A DNA stretch of 64,000 nucleotides from Malachius bipustulatus (GCA_910589415.1 OU342635.1:7688001-7752000), one strand, 5' to 3'; shown: positions 13,065 to 26,300, counted from the first letter of the stretch. Notes: generated by a model not told the origin, from the sequence alone. Made by a program: numbers and translations.

Positions 13065-15164
13065 TATACCATTACGCATGTTCAGTGTTAATTGGCGAAA
13101 AGTGACATTTCACGTTTGCTATTAAGATTAAGGACACAAAAAACAGGCATTTTTTCAGAATTCGCAGTATAGCACATTTCTCAATGGTAACATTTGTTCC
13201 TTCTTATTGCATTTATTTGTTGAAGTTATTAAATTAATACTTTTCTTCTACCTTCAGATAGGCAAGCCAGATTTTACTGGATTTTAGGAAGTGATAGCAA
13301 TACACTTTGATTACATCTCAAAAGTTACTTAGAATAGATTAAATCATAATATATTTTGAATGAACTGGATATCGAAAAACAATATAGATGCATCTTAAAA
13401 AAAGTGTAAATTTTAGAACAATCTCTACAGTTCTTCCTCTTAAAGGTCCTTTCCATCAACAATAATTGATGTTGATGGAAAGAATGAAAGTAAAAGAGCG
13501 GTCGACGTAATATTTTGAATTCACAATTTTAATTAAATTAAATTAACTTGTAAGTATTACAGGAAATTTTTGGTCTCGTTTGTAGCATTTACAATATACG
13601 GGTCTTTCCTTCAATTTTGTTTATTGTAAGAAAAGATCAATTAATTGATTTTGCAAATATTGATTCAAATAGGTATGTTATACATGGATTTATTTCTAAA
13701 TAATCTGCCAAGGTCATATTTGTTTATGCTACATTGTAACATCGAACATTGACGTCACTAAAAATGACAAGTAGAATTTGAATGTTATTAAAGGGATCAT
13801 AATTATTGAAATTTTTGACATTGAGAAGATTCAAAAACATTGTTCCAACACAGCCCTGGCTTTGTTGTCAAGTTTTTTTTTTATAAAAAACTGATTTTGT
13901 TCTGTTTACGTTTGTAAGTTTTGAGAGTTAGGTAATTTTTAATTTTATAAAATAAATAAAAAATTATTATAAAGCACTTAAGTAAAGAAGCGCAAAAGAT
14001 GGTGGAAAATTTTATTGAATACTTTGAAGACGAATCAATGAATGGGGGCCCCTTTTTACCCCTAACATCAGTGAGCGAGGTATGAATCATTTTATAGGTT
14101 CAAATTTTACTGACATGAACTAATAATTATTATGATCTAGATTCTAGAGGGTAGCTGAATCTCTAAAATTGTCGCTTGGTTTGGAAATTGTGGCTTCTTC
14201 AAGTTCATATTTTTCTTTAAATTACTTAACTTTCCTTTAAAACTTTGACGTCACGTTATAGTAATAAGTAAATCGTTCCAAACGAATTCTGTCATTTTGC
14301 GATTTCTGTGTCACTTCCATCTTTTCACATTCTGGCGTACTTCTTATGTTTTTTTCTAAAATTCACTCGTTATCGGTAAAATTGTTCTTATTTTAATTTC
14401 ACATTTTGTAAAAAATTGAGCCAATATTTGCAGTTTCTGTGTCATTAGGTATATTAGCAGCTTTGACTTTTTTTATTACCTATAAATTTTTCACAATTTT
14501 TACAATAATTATTATTGACGTTCGTCATGTGAAAATCGTTTTTATTGGATTTATTCATTATTTCAAACATTTAGTTTATGTCCGGTTTGTTTTGATTTAA
14601 TTTTTTTTAATAAATAAACTGCGGGTATTTTGCAAAGAATGACCTCACATGCAATAATTAAATCATTTCAAGTGAATTGCGTCATTTGCGGTTTCTCTAT
14701 CAATAGCATTTTGCATTTTTCATTGTATTTCATTCTAATTTATATTCGTTATCATCGTAATCGTTATTGTTTAAGTTGTTGGATACTTTTTGCATTCTTT
14801 TCATTTTCTGGTTGTTGCAGTTTCATATAGTTTAGAAAATGAAAGTTGCTTACTTTTGTAGCTTTTTTCATAGATAAACTTACAAAAGTAACTTATCAGT
14901 TAGAATCATTGTTATTTGAACAGTTTGCGGCGTTTATCAATCCGGATTCATCAATATCCAGACAACTCATGTCATTTGAGGTACTCATTTATCCTCTTTA
15001 TCATTTGCTTTCATCAATATTTTTGTATTTTAACTAAATTGAGGCTTAATAATTGTTACCCAAAAAAATTGACCGAGTGCAATATTTTTTTGAGTCCTTT
15101 TCTGGAAGTTTTTGACGTTACATGACAACAATAATAATTGTCAACACAATTATTTGCATCTAAA
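13065..15164. other. spacer between foldback element and gene B
   Basis: AT-rich, without a convincing gene. Between about 14280 and 14720 a loose direct repeat recurs with the theme GTCATTTGCGGTTTCTGTGTC (three degenerate copies near 14290, 14430 and 14685). No exon-like segment or promoter motif stands out other than the weak initiator next to gene B. Confidence 0.4.
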
Positions 15165-15169
15165 TCAGT
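15165..15169 (+). promoter_or_regulatory. possible initiator of gene B
   Basis: TCAGT matches the arthropod initiator but lies only 13 nt before the ATG at 15182, and no TATA box sits 30 nt upstream. If used, the leader would be extremely short. The true transcription start may lie further upstream. Confidence 0.25.
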
Positions 15170-15181
15170 ATAAATTATAAG

Positions 15182-18100
15182 ATGCGACTAATTGACTGGT
15201 GTTTAATAGTAATTCTTTTATCCCAGAATGAGCTCTCTTTAGGTCAAAATGACTCACTGATCGATCGTCTAGGCCTAGATCCTGTCTGCAGTGAAAGTTT
15301 CGATATGATACAGCAAGCTCTGAAAAATATGAGCGAGAAAAATGCCTGGGTGCTCCAATGTAAGAACTAATACCCTTATATTTGAACTTGAAGATCTCAT
15401 AAATTCCACTTCCAGTTTTGGATGCCTCATCGAAAAACATCCCAGCTGGTTTGATAACAGGATGGAATCTATTCGACCTGGGTCATTTCGATGGCTGTCA
15501 AAATATCGACGTCGATGTCAATTCGATTAACATTAAAGGCCAATACTGCCTTGCGAAGATCTTTCCTCGCGATGTAAAGTTGAGTAGTGTTCCCGGTCTA
15601 ACACCGCTTCAGAAAGCAACGATTCGTGCCGCTCTTAAGGTGAGGCGCTTTTAGTGTATTTTTTAATAAAAAAATACACTATTTTTTTACAAGAGATTGA
15701 TCTGTTGAGTTGTTTTTTTTAGAGGTTTCTCAACAATTCAATACCAAGTATGATACACGACTTTAAAAAAAGTCAGCATTTAGGGAGATTACCTTTTGTT
15801 GATATACCTTTAAGATTAGCGGTTTGCGTCCCTAGTACTTGCAATTCTTCTGACCTTGATATTTTATTCAACAACTCAAAAGGGATTCAATTTCTTGAAG
15901 AAGATTGTTATTGTAAGGACAAAGAACTTCCTGTCTCTGCTAGTGCAAGCTGTGCCATGTATGTCATATAGTTACTTAATATAATGTAAGTATGTTTGAA
16001 TAATGTTAAACTCATTAAATTCTAGAGCCTTCTTTGTATTTTTGGTTCTAATAGCAATTGCAGCTACTATTTATGATATCTGGTTATATTATTCTGGGAA
16101 AGGTATTTCATCTTACTCACATAATTTTACTGAGACTAAAGTATCTTCCTAATCTCTTTCAGAACCAGCGCATAAGATTTTAACAGCATTTTCAGTTTAC
16201 TCAAACTTTAAGAGCTTAGTAAAGACAAGCGGTGATCCCGAACAAATTCAATGTCTTCAGGGTATAAGATGCATCAGTATGGCTTGGGTTATTGTGGGAC
16301 ACTCTTTTCATATTCTTCAATATGCACCTTTTGCCAGCGTTAAAGATATAATTAAGGTACCTACCTACATTTTCCCATAAATTAGGAATGAGTGTAATTT
16401 TATGAAGCGTTTTAGTGGATATTACTGACGAGGAATATATGGATCATTGCAGGAGTACTTTCGGTAGACTCGTTCTTTCTAATAAGCGGATTGCTGACCG
16501 TTTATGTATTTTTCAACGCCGCTGATAAAGGAGTAAAGTTTAATGTATTTCAATTTTATCTTTATAGGTATTTAAGGTGAGTTATTTTAGTACTGACATA
16601 GATTCAAGTTTGATCGTTCTAGAACCAGACACATTCTTCCATCATCGTTATTATTGATTACAATCCCAAGTTCAAACTTGATGGAAAGATGATCCAGTTG
16701 CTATATTTTTCAAAAACAAATGTCGTCTACTTCATTTTAATACGTCAATTAATTATTACATATAGCGCGATATACATTTATAAAAAAATAGACTACAAAA
16801 ATAAAGTAGTTACACTTAGCTTTTTGATAGAACAAGTGTATAAGTTCTTTAAAAAATTGTTCAAAAGACAGTTATTAATCCTCAGCTCTAAGAAAAGAAA
16901 ACAATCTAATAGGATCTCACACAGAACATTATAATGACAGTAAATTTTTTAATAAGATAAAAAAGTGAATTTTTAATTTAGACTTGAATTTATGATACGA
17001 AAACAACCGGCAACGCGGTGAAATAATCATGGTTGCAGTAGGTGCTCCAATTTAAAAAATTCTCCCACTACGTAGAGTATGCAACCAGCTTTAAATTAAG
17101 CAAATGATAGTTTCAGCTTCTCACCAAGTTCCATTTTATTCCATCAAAATTAACATGACATTTGCTGACGAGTAGTTAAAAGAAGAAAAACTAAGAGGAA
17201 AATTTTCTATATTTTTTTTAAATTGAAACTCTTGAGTCTCTGAAGTCACAATTTTTTCCCAGCAGCGGGGAAGGCTGAAATACGAAAAAAATTACAGCAT
17301 GAACTTTTTATTTTTATTTTGAAAAATAGCAAAAGACACAATTTAGGCGATGAATAAATTCATACCGATTTTTGAGATGAACTATAAGCCATGCTTCAGC
17401 TCAATTGAGAGAGACAAATATGAAACAAAATTGTTAAATTTCATATTTTGGAAATAGTGCAATTTTTTTGCTCAGAAAGGGAAGAATGGTGAACTGATGT
17501 TATTCCTTATATTTTTTGAGAAGGTATGAAGCGCTGCTTCAATTCTCGACATAATTTTTATAACTTAGAAACGGTTGATGAAAATATCTTGACGAAAACA
17601 CTCATAAAGAAGAAAGCAAAGACGATGTATATAAAAGACAAGAAGTGTTGCTCCAATCAAAGCCAAATCTTCCATGAGGAGACAACTTGTACTGGTTGAA
17701 AAAACTATGAAGTGTCAGTTTAATTCATTGCAGGTTTTTACAACTAAGCAGTGACCAAGGATCAGAACCAGCTGCTGAAGATCCAATTTATTCCTATTAA
17801 AGATTACAAAACTATGAAGCGATACAAAGGATCGAATTTTATGATGACTCCTTTACTGAAAAACTATGAAGACCATCTTGAATGAAGAAAATTCAATGCA
17901 CAGCTTTTATATTTTGATTGTCTTCTAAAGTTGACGAAGTGATGAAGAATAACAAAAGGCACAATTTATATGATGAAGAAACTCCTACCGATTTTTGAGG
18001 GGATCTACAAGTTATGCTTCAACTCAATTGAGAGAGAGAGAGTGGTATTTTTTGTTCAGAAAGAGAACAAGGGCGAACTGATAATGCTATTCTTCACGCT

Positions 18101-21100
18101 TCTTGAAAAGCTATGAAGAGCTGCTTCAATCCTAGACATACTTTTTATAACTTAGAAACTGTTGATGAAATATCTTGAAGAAAACACTTATAATGAAGAA
18201 AGCAATGACGATTTATACAAAAAACAAAAGTGTTGCTCCAATCAAAACCAAATCTTCCATGAGAAGAGAACTTGTACTGGTTGAAAAAATTATGAAGTCC
18301 CACTTCAATTCATTACAGGTTTTTACAACTAAGCAGTGACAAAGTGCTAGATTCAGAGAAGAAATTTAGGGAGGGATAGATAAACCAGTTTCTGAAGTTC
18401 CAATTTCTTCCAATTAAATGTCACAAAACTATGAAGCGATACAAAGAATCGCTTTTAACGATTACTCCTTTATTGGAGAACTATGAAGTCCACCTTAAAC
18501 AATGGAAACTGAGCGAGACAAGATGGACAAGTTGGTGGAGATCAAATTTATTTCGTCAAGTGAAAGAGCAAAAAATGAAGAAAATTCATTGCACAGTTTG
18601 TATATTTTGATTGTCTAAAAAAATTGACGAAGTAATGAAGAATAAGAAAAGACACAATTTATATGATGAAAAGACTCCTATCGATTTTTGAAGGGATCGG
18701 TATGCTTCAACTCAACTGAGAGAGTGCTATTTTTTGTTCAGAAAGAGAACAAGTGCATACTGATAATGTTATCCATCACGCTTCTTGAAAAGCTATGAAG
18801 CGCTGCTTCAATCCTAGACGTAATTTTTATAACGTAGAAACTGCTGATGAAGAAATATTGAAGAAAACACTTATAATGAAGAAAGCAATGACGATTTATA
18901 TACAAAATAAGAAGTGTTGCTCTAATAAAAGCCAAATCTTTTACGAGGAAACATCTTTTGTTCTGGTTGAAAAAACTATGAACTTAGCTTAAGCTAATCG
19001 GTGACGAAGTGTTAGATTCAGAGAAGAATCTCAGGGAGTGGTAAATAAACCAGCCGCTGAAGATCCAATTTATTCCTATTAAATGTGACAAAACTACGAA
19101 ACCATAAAAAGGATCGAATTTTACGATTACTCCTTTACTGAAAAACTATGAAGCCCACCTGAAATAATAGAAACTGAGAGAGAAATAATGGACAAGTTGA
19201 TGGGGATCCAATTTATTCCAGTCAAGTGAAAGAGCGTAAAATTAAGAAAATTCACTGCACAGTTTTATGTTGTCTCCTAAAGTTGCGAAGTGATGAAGAA
19301 TAACAAAAGGTGCAATTTATATGATGAAGAAACTCCTACCGATTTTTGAGGGGATCTATATGTTATGCTTCAACTCAATTGAGAGAGAAAAACTGTTTAC
19401 ATTTTATATTTTGCGTAGAGTGATATTTTTTGCTCAGAAAGAGAACATAAGTGCAGAATAATGTTATTTTTCACGCTTCTTGAAAAGCTATGAAGCGCTG
19501 CTTTACTCCTAGATATAATTTTTGACTGTTGAAAATTGAAATTGTTGAGAAGTTGAGAGGGAAAACATGGACAAGTTGCTGCTAGAGATCCAATTTATTC
19601 CAGTCAAGTTGAAGGGTTGAAAATGAAAAAAGAAAACCACTGCACAGTTTTTATATTTTAAAATTCTGTAGTTGTTTTGGTCACAAAAAGCAAAATTGAA
19701 AGAATACAGAAATTTTGGTCTCATTTCTAAATATCTATGAAGCGCAGTTACAATCGAAGAAAACACTGTAATGAAGAAAAATAATAGAAAAACTATGAAG
19801 CGCCTTTTTAATTTACCATAAACTTTTGAGCAGATGCTTGATTACGAGTCAGGATTAATTATAAAAAATGAGTCAAGATAAAAAAATGGGATAATCCTCT
19901 AACGTAACATTTTTTTTCGGTACAAGAGTTGAAGGGTTAAAACACAAAGACAATTATTAACTAAAGATTAAGAATAAAGGTAGGAAACAGAAAGGTCCAA
20001 AATCCCCAAATTCGTTTTTTTTTGTTACCAGCGACCGGTTTCGGGGTTAAAAAACTCCATCATTAGACCTACCTGCGTTTTTGAACCACGAAACCGGTCG
20101 CTGGTAATAAAAAAAAGTTTGTGGATTTTTAACCTTTATTCAATTATGGATCCACACTTGACCAACCCTACTTATTTAAAGACTAAGAATTTTGTTTTTT
20201 GATGCTATTTTTACATTAATTTTGATTAAAGGTTAACTCCAATGTTCGCTGCGTTGATTTTTTTCCATGCGACCTTGCTGCCCTACCTTGGAAGTGGTCC
20301 CATGTACTCTGCAGTAGAGAGAAACCTCGGACAACCTTGCGCTAAAAACTGGTGGCAAGGCCTCTTATACATCCAGACTTATTACTACAGAGACCACGGA
20401 ATTGTAAGATAAACAGCTGGATGAAATCAACATTAATTAAATTTTTGTTATAGTGCTTGCCGCAATCCTGGTACCTCTCTGCTGATTTCGAGATGTACCT
20501 CTTCACTCCATTTGTGTTAATACCTTTAAAAAAGTGGCCAAAATATGGTGTTGCAGTACTTGGAGGATTTATTTTTGGTGGATTCATCTCACCGTTAATA
20601 ATTAGCTGCGTCACTGGCATACCTGGTGCTGAGACTGCCATCACACCAGAGTATTTTTATTATTTATTTTCTATCGTATATATTTTTGTAATGTACCCAA
20701 GTATTTTTTTAGAACAGGTGATGATTATGTAGTTTATTACTACAATATGCCATATGCAAGGTTCGGGCCATATGTCATTGGTATGGGTTTTGGTTATGCC
20801 ATTACTTTAATTAAGAAGAAAACTATTGTTATCCCTAAACTGTCCTGGGTAAGACTTATGGTTAAGATTTTCTTGGAATAATGAAAAGATATTATATTTT
20901 AGTGGATGGTATTGATTTTCTGGATTCTAGTATTATCAGGTTTACTATCCTGTGTCTATTGTATGAAAGAAATTACACCGGAAAGTGTAAGAGCAGCGCA
21001 TGTGCTGTTTATTACTTTGAACAGAAATAGCTGGGCGATTCTTCTTGGTTTCTTGATCCTGGCTTGCCTGAATGGATATGGTGGACCCATAAACGGAGCG

Positions 21101-22049
21101 TTAACCTTACCATTTATACAGGTGATTGGTAAATTATGTTACAGCATGTATTTAGTTCATTACACTATTATTTACTACGCTTATTTGATGCGAAAATCTA
21201 CGATATTTCTGACGGAATTTCTCCTGGTAAGTTATGAGATACATCAAAGATACCTAAGATGATCTAATTATTTTGTTTATCTATATCTAGTTTACGTATA
21301 TTTTCGGATTTTTTGTCATGACGATGGTGATAGCGATTCCTGTTACTTTGCTGCTTGAATCTCCAATGCTGAAAATTCAGAAAACGATACTCGAGAAACG
21401 TGAGTTTTAAAATTATAGTTCTGACATGCGTCAATAAGCATGTTGTTTCCTCCTGGTTGCATTGTTCAGTCTGCCCACTCAGAGTTACTCTTCTTAATTG
21501 GAATCAGGCAAGATGTTCAAAAAAATTTTTTTTGTCCCTAGTTTAAGTTTGCTTAACAATTAATATGACGAAAGTATGATCTGGAAGCAAATGTTTGGAG
21601 AGGTTCTAGCAGTTGAGGGAGCGTTTCAACGATCTCTGTTATAAACGATGATGGGTTCCAAAATAAATATGAAAGTTTCTCACCGATTGCATGTTTTAAG
21701 TTTTGATAGTCGATGGTTAACAGAAAATTTTTTGGATAATTGGTAGCCCAGAGAAAGATCTCGAAGACTGTACAAGAACCTATTACAGTTTTGAACCTAC
21801 CATAATTTATAGAGTCTTAGAAGAGATTTTCACAAATCTCATTGGGACAAAATTTCATGACATTTTAATTCAAAAATTCATGTCTTCGATTTTGAGACGA
21901 AGATTTTATATGATCACAGCTGAATTATTCCCCTCAAGGAGGAGAATTAACAATCTGATTTCTTATTTATTCAAAATAATAATTATTTTTCTTTTTTAGG
22001 CCCAAAAGTGAAATTTAGTGATCACGAAGATGATGTCGCAACGGCATAA
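15182..22049 (+). CDS. nose resistant to fluoxetine-6-like membrane acyltransferase (gene B)
   Basis: Paralog of genes A and C with the same domain order. Exons: 15182-15359, 15416-15639, 15723-15958, 16026-16102, 16163-16356, 16416-16576, 20232-20403, 20454-20650, 20713-20848, 20903-21226, 21291-21399, 22000-22049. Total 2058 nt, 685 codons plus stop, open throughout. Residues 1-21 look like a signal peptide. The NRF domain shows FLDASSKNIPAG, GQYCLAKIF and the CVPSTCNSSDL cysteine pair. GIRCISMAWVIVGH is at about 272-285 and YARFGPYVIGMG is in exon 9. Many membrane helices follow, and the tail is short and acidic. Exon 10 is 324 nt, exactly the sum of two exons in A and C (181+143), so one intron is missing here. 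Intron 6 is swollen to 3.7 kb by tandem repeats. Family call certain; substrate unknown. Confidence 0.93.
17300..19830 (+). repeat. tandem array of about 600-700-bp units in intron 6 of gene B
   Basis: A landmark CCGATTTTTGA with flanking text recurs at about 17370, 17990, 18680 and 19340. A second, ATGAAGCGCTGCTTCAAT-like, recurs near 17525, 18113, 18795 and 19490. This gives about 3.8 diverged units of 590-700 bp. Within each unit the short string CTATGAAG(C/T) appears several times, about 14 in all. No protein frame persists across units. The array lies between the 161-nt and 172-nt exons of gene B and is removed by splicing. Confidence 0.8.
19973..20142. mobile_element. short inverted-repeat element with ACCGGTTTCG core
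   Basis: The arms carry TTACCAGCGACCGGTTTCG (left, about 20025-20043) and CGAAACCGGTCGCTGGTAA (right, about 20089-20107). The similarity extends outward through A/T tracts, CCAAAATCCCC against GGATTTTTAACC, and AATAAAGGT against ACCTTTATT. The centre holds CTCCATCATTAGACC. I recall similar ACCGGTTTCG elements from other insect genomes. It is just upstream of exon 7 of gene B. Confidence 0.65.
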
Positions 22050-22140
22050 TAATATTACAAACAAGATCAAATCGAATCATAATTTAAGTACCTGAAAATT
22101 GATTTGCTTAGACCACTACTAGACCTGTTGGTTTTATCTG

Positions 22141-22146
22141 AATAAA
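22141..22146 (+). promoter_or_regulatory. polyadenylation signal of gene B
   Basis: AATAAA lies 92 nt beyond the TAA stop codon at 22047-22049 and is the first such hexamer after it. Chance occurrence cannot be excluded in AT-rich sequence. Confidence 0.55.
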
Positions 22147-22314
22147 TGAAAAAACGATGTATGAATAGATCGACAATAATTAATAATAAATATTATACAC
22201 ATTTCATTGTTTCCTCCGTTATGAGTATGAGTTTTAATATTTCTTCAATTATAATGATAAAATCACTAATAAAATCAGAATTCCAAGTATTTTCTAATCA
22301 GATATTATTAGATA

Positions 22315-23071
22315 CAGTGGCGGCTCGTGGATTTCAAAGTTAGTGCAGTGTAGATTTTACACAGGACAAGGACCGATCAGTTTCAAAATGCAATTTTTGC
22401 AAGATCTGGTAGCTCGAATTTTTTTCTTGCAATGATCGGTTAGCTCTGGAATTCGATTTTCCCAAAAGTCCGGTCAACTCAATTTTTTTTTAGTCACAAT
22501 CTGGCCACCTCGATTTTTTTGCCAAAGACCGGTTGCCTTGATTATTTTTTTTTTGTTTTCACAAAATCTAGTTTATCAAGGCCCGCGCAGCTCTAAAAAT
22601 TCCGTTTTCGCAAAGTCAGTCAGCTCAAAAAAATTTATTTTTGCTAACTCCAGTCAGCTCGAATTGTTTTTTGCAGAGTCCGGTCAGCTCTGAAAGTCGA
22701 TTTTCCCAAAAGTCCGGTGAGCTCAATTTTTATATTTTACAAATTCGGGTTGGAAAAAGTCCGGTCAGTTAGATAATTCGATTTTTTCGAAGTTCGGTCA
22801 GCTGTAAATTATTTTTAAAGTCTGGTTTGAATTCAAAAAAGATCGAATGACTGACCTGCCGGAAATTGCAGAAAAAAAACAAAAAATGAGCTGATCGGAT
22901 TTTTGGAAAAATCGAACTTTAGAGCTGACCGGATCTTGCAAGAAAAAAACTTGAGCTGACCGCGGACCTTATCAAAAGCAATCTTGCCAAAACAAGGAAC
23001 AAATAGACTTGGCACTTTAATTAGAAATACGCAGTGTCATTTAACCCACTTGATATGAAAAGCCGCCACTA
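22315..23071. mobile_element. element with GTGGCGGCT termini and internal minisatellite
   Basis: The left end CAGTGGCGGCTCGTGG (from 22315) pairs with the right end AGCCGCCACTA (to 23071), and both ends are flanked by TA. The interior is a degenerate tandem repeat of roughly 50-60 bp with the theme AAGTCCGGTCAGCTC plus an A/T spacer. It runs forward from about 22370 to 22830 and inverted (GAGCTGACCGGA) from about 22885 to 22965. No coding capacity. It fills most of the spacer between genes B and C. Confidence 0.7.
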
Positions 23072-23354
23072 TACAGTATAGGTACTATACTGACTGCCAA
23101 AAAATAAAGAAATCTAATCACTTGAACTGGGTTATCTGTGTATATTATATCTATCAACAATATATCTATATCGATTGATAAAATATTGTATAGTTATGTA
23201 TAGATAGCTTAATAATATTAATAATTTAGATTAATTATTATCCATAGCACAGGAAACGAGATCATCTAGTGGTAAATAGAACCAGTGTCAGTGCTAGTGC
23301 TAATAGTGCAAGTGCTAATGCCACTGCAAGTGCTGAATATTCTGAAATACAAAT
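23072..23354 (+). other. upstream region of gene C
   Basis: AT-rich sequence followed by an imperfect AGTGCTAATGCC-type repeat (about 23288-23335) that reaches almost to the gene C start codon. A TCAGT at about 23288 could serve as initiator. No TATA box at the right distance is obvious. Confidence 0.35.
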
Positions 23355-26300
23355 ATGTTTCCCATAAAGTTGTTGACATTTCTTTGCTCCTTCTTTTTTC
23401 TACCAGTTGATAGCTTCACCTTAGAACACTTCTTCCATTTTGACAAAGCACTGACGGGGAGTAATGGGATATCAAAAGAGTGTCTCAGGGAATTAGAAAT
23501 AATACAAAAACTCAATCTTACTAACTCATGTAAGTTTTGCGTATGGTGGTTTTTTTTTATTGTTTTATTAGAAAAGTTAACTGAATGTTGAATTATTCTT
23601 CAGAAACCAATATCGTTTGAGTTATGGTCAAGATAACACTTCAAATGGTGCTTAGAGTTAAAGATATGAAACATTATTCATTTTTAAAAATTGAGTATTT
23701 TTTTATTTTTATTAAATTAACAAAGTAACAAAACTATCATTGACCTGTGTAGATAGTGACTCATAATTTTTTTGTTGTAAATGTCCCTGCGGAATCCTGA
23801 TGGAAATTGGCTTCAAATTAAATTTGTTGCCACTTTGTTGCCACACAAAAAATATTTTCCTCAATGACGCTTGCGCCTTTACGTTCACAATCTGACATTG
23901 TAAACGTAAATGGAAATGCATAGATGCCAGATTGTGAACGTAAGGGCACTCTTCTTGAACCCGATTGTCAGGTTCTGGTCAGATCAGGTAATCTTCCTAA
24001 AAAAATAATACAAAATGTACCTCTTTTTAGTTCAAAAGAAGGGTTCCTCTAGACGCTTGTGACTTGACGTTACAATCTGGCATCTATGCATTTTTAATGC
24101 AGAAGTTTCGGATACAGAAACCTCATAGCTGTTGAATCTTATTTTCAACACAATATCCCTTTTTGTCGGGGAGACAATTCGGCCACTAAATCCATCCACT
24201 CTTGCCTCTTGCACATTATACGTTATCATAGACTTGCTATAATAGTCATTGTAATTTACAATTGTATTGTTTTCATAGGCAGATTTGATCAGAACATGAT
24301 AAGTCAATAATTTATCATTGTTATTTAAAATAGCTGTGAACTTAGTGGTCAAATTATCTCCACAACGGGCAAGGATTTAGCAAAGACGTAGAAAATTAAA
24401 TCTTCAGCGGTGGTCTCGATTCAAGTAATCTCGAGTTTTTGTGGTATTATGCCCATGGAGACTTTTGATCATCTTATCAAATGATAGCGATTCCCGAAGT
24501 CACAACGAAAGATTTTCTGGGATCCTTTCTTTAAATTCTAAATTTTCAAAAGAGTTTTTTTTTTTTATTTTCTAAATCCAACAATAATAATTATTAAAAA
24601 AAAACGTAACTAAATCGAATCACCCGGTATAAGAAAAATTCAGCAAGGTGAAAAAGTAGGATTCTTTACTGCTAGTGATGACCGAAACCATAATTTTACC
24701 CGCTGTAAAAAAAGGCATTCCGAGAATTAAAAAGAAGAACCTTCGGAGTTTTCATTTCATGTGATGGCAGCTCGCCTAATTTGTTATTTCTTATGGACTG
24801 TAAAAAATTCCTTTACTGCCGGAAAAGGCCAGGACTTAATTTTATTTGCCGTAATTATAGAAGGAACATTTTTTCAGAAGTCCTTGGTTTTGAACTAAAT
24901 TATTATAATCATACCTAAATTGTAAAAAATGCAGCATAGAGCGAAAAAGTACACATGACAGAAGCCTAATTTTCTGCGTTTAAGAAAAAGAAATTTCCCT
25001 CAACGTTCAGAGATTTCAATAATTGAGTTGATTGGTTCATGGAGATATGTCTCTAGTTAGTTTATTGTTACACAAGCTTCCTCCAGAAGGATAAAAAGAT
25101 TTTGGCAAGGCCAGGAAAAGCAAAAAAGTAAAAGTCAAGTTATTTTTCAATTTTTTTTTGCCTAAATTTTCACACAATTATTAGAAAAATTCCTTTCTTA
25201 TCTTGTTGAGTTGACGATGCATCCATGGCCATGCACAATACCTATAGAGTTGGAAAAGAACAGGAGTGATGTACCTCAGGTGTCGTAAAATCCAATGTAC
25301 ACCAGATTTAAATGATATTAATCTAATAAGCCATAATCAGTTCTAGATGCTTCTTCGAGAACTTGGCCTGATGGCCTATTCGCTTCCAATCCATTTGAAT
25401 TGGGACAATTTGATGAGTGCCGGGAGATAGAGGTGCCGGCAGAAGAAAGTTCAAAAAAATTCTACGGGCAGTACTGTTTGGGAACAATTCCATTACCAAA
25501 TGGTACTAACTTCATGGTAAGTAGGCTAAAAGATTTTCATTTACAAGTTCTTAAATAAATCAATTTCAGAATTCCTTAAGCGCAGATTTCAAATCTCAAG
25601 CCAGAGATTTCAAATTACGAGCTTTAGCTACCGAAACACCTCTAATGGGAATCCATGTCGCTTTATGTATACCCAGTGGTTGTTCATCAGACGACTTAAA
25701 CAATTTCTTCTCGGGTAAAACACTAGAAATCGCTTTTGATAGCCAATTCTGCTATTCCCAAGACACTGATCCGGAACTCTCCACAGGAGCCATCGTAACA
25801 ATGTAAGAGGATATTAATATTCAGAATTTTATTCCGGACGAGATATCTTTTACAAATTTCCAGACGAAGAGTTTTGACGATTTTAGTAATTCCGTCCCTC
25901 ACAATTCTTATAAACAAAGTTGGAGATTCTCAATTAAAGGAACAAGAGAATCAGAGATGATTAAATTTGTGACACCGACACTAGCACCGGCTTCAGCTCC
26001 AGCTATCGAGCGTGAATCTTCAATTATAATTCTCGATATTTCAAGTAAAATAAATGACATAAATATCTTTTATGCGTTCATCAACATTACAGGAATAGGT
26101 ACATACCATTTTAATCAAAACGAGAGTATTGATCGCGTGTATCTTACGGTCTAAAATTGTTTAAGGCTCTTCAATTATTTCTTTTTTTTTTGCAATAAAT
26201 GTTTCTATTTCTTTCAGAGTTATCTTTGCGTTATTTGTATTTGTGGCTGTCCTTTCAACGATTTATGATGCATGGATTTGCTATAACAATAAAGGTATGT

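Noticed and set aside
20342..20732. Opposite-strand 100-codon frame over gene B exon 8
   Set aside because: Antisense shadow of a well supported coding exon.
20644..20732. Reading gene B exon 8 straight on through GTATTTTT as coding
   Set aside because: This would end in a stop and lose the conserved YARFGPYVIG block. Splicing 20650 to 20713 restores the frame and the paralog alignment.
24032..24352. 106-codon minus-strand frame in intron 1 of gene C
   Set aside because: It lies wholly within an intron of gene C, has no recognisable domain and is next to small inverted repeats. It may be a decayed element, but nothing supports a gene.
25957..26154. 65-codon frame in intron 3 of gene C as an extra exon
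   Set aside because: Genes A and B have no counterpart. Joining 25802 directly to 26218 keeps the frame and gives the conserved 77-nt exon.
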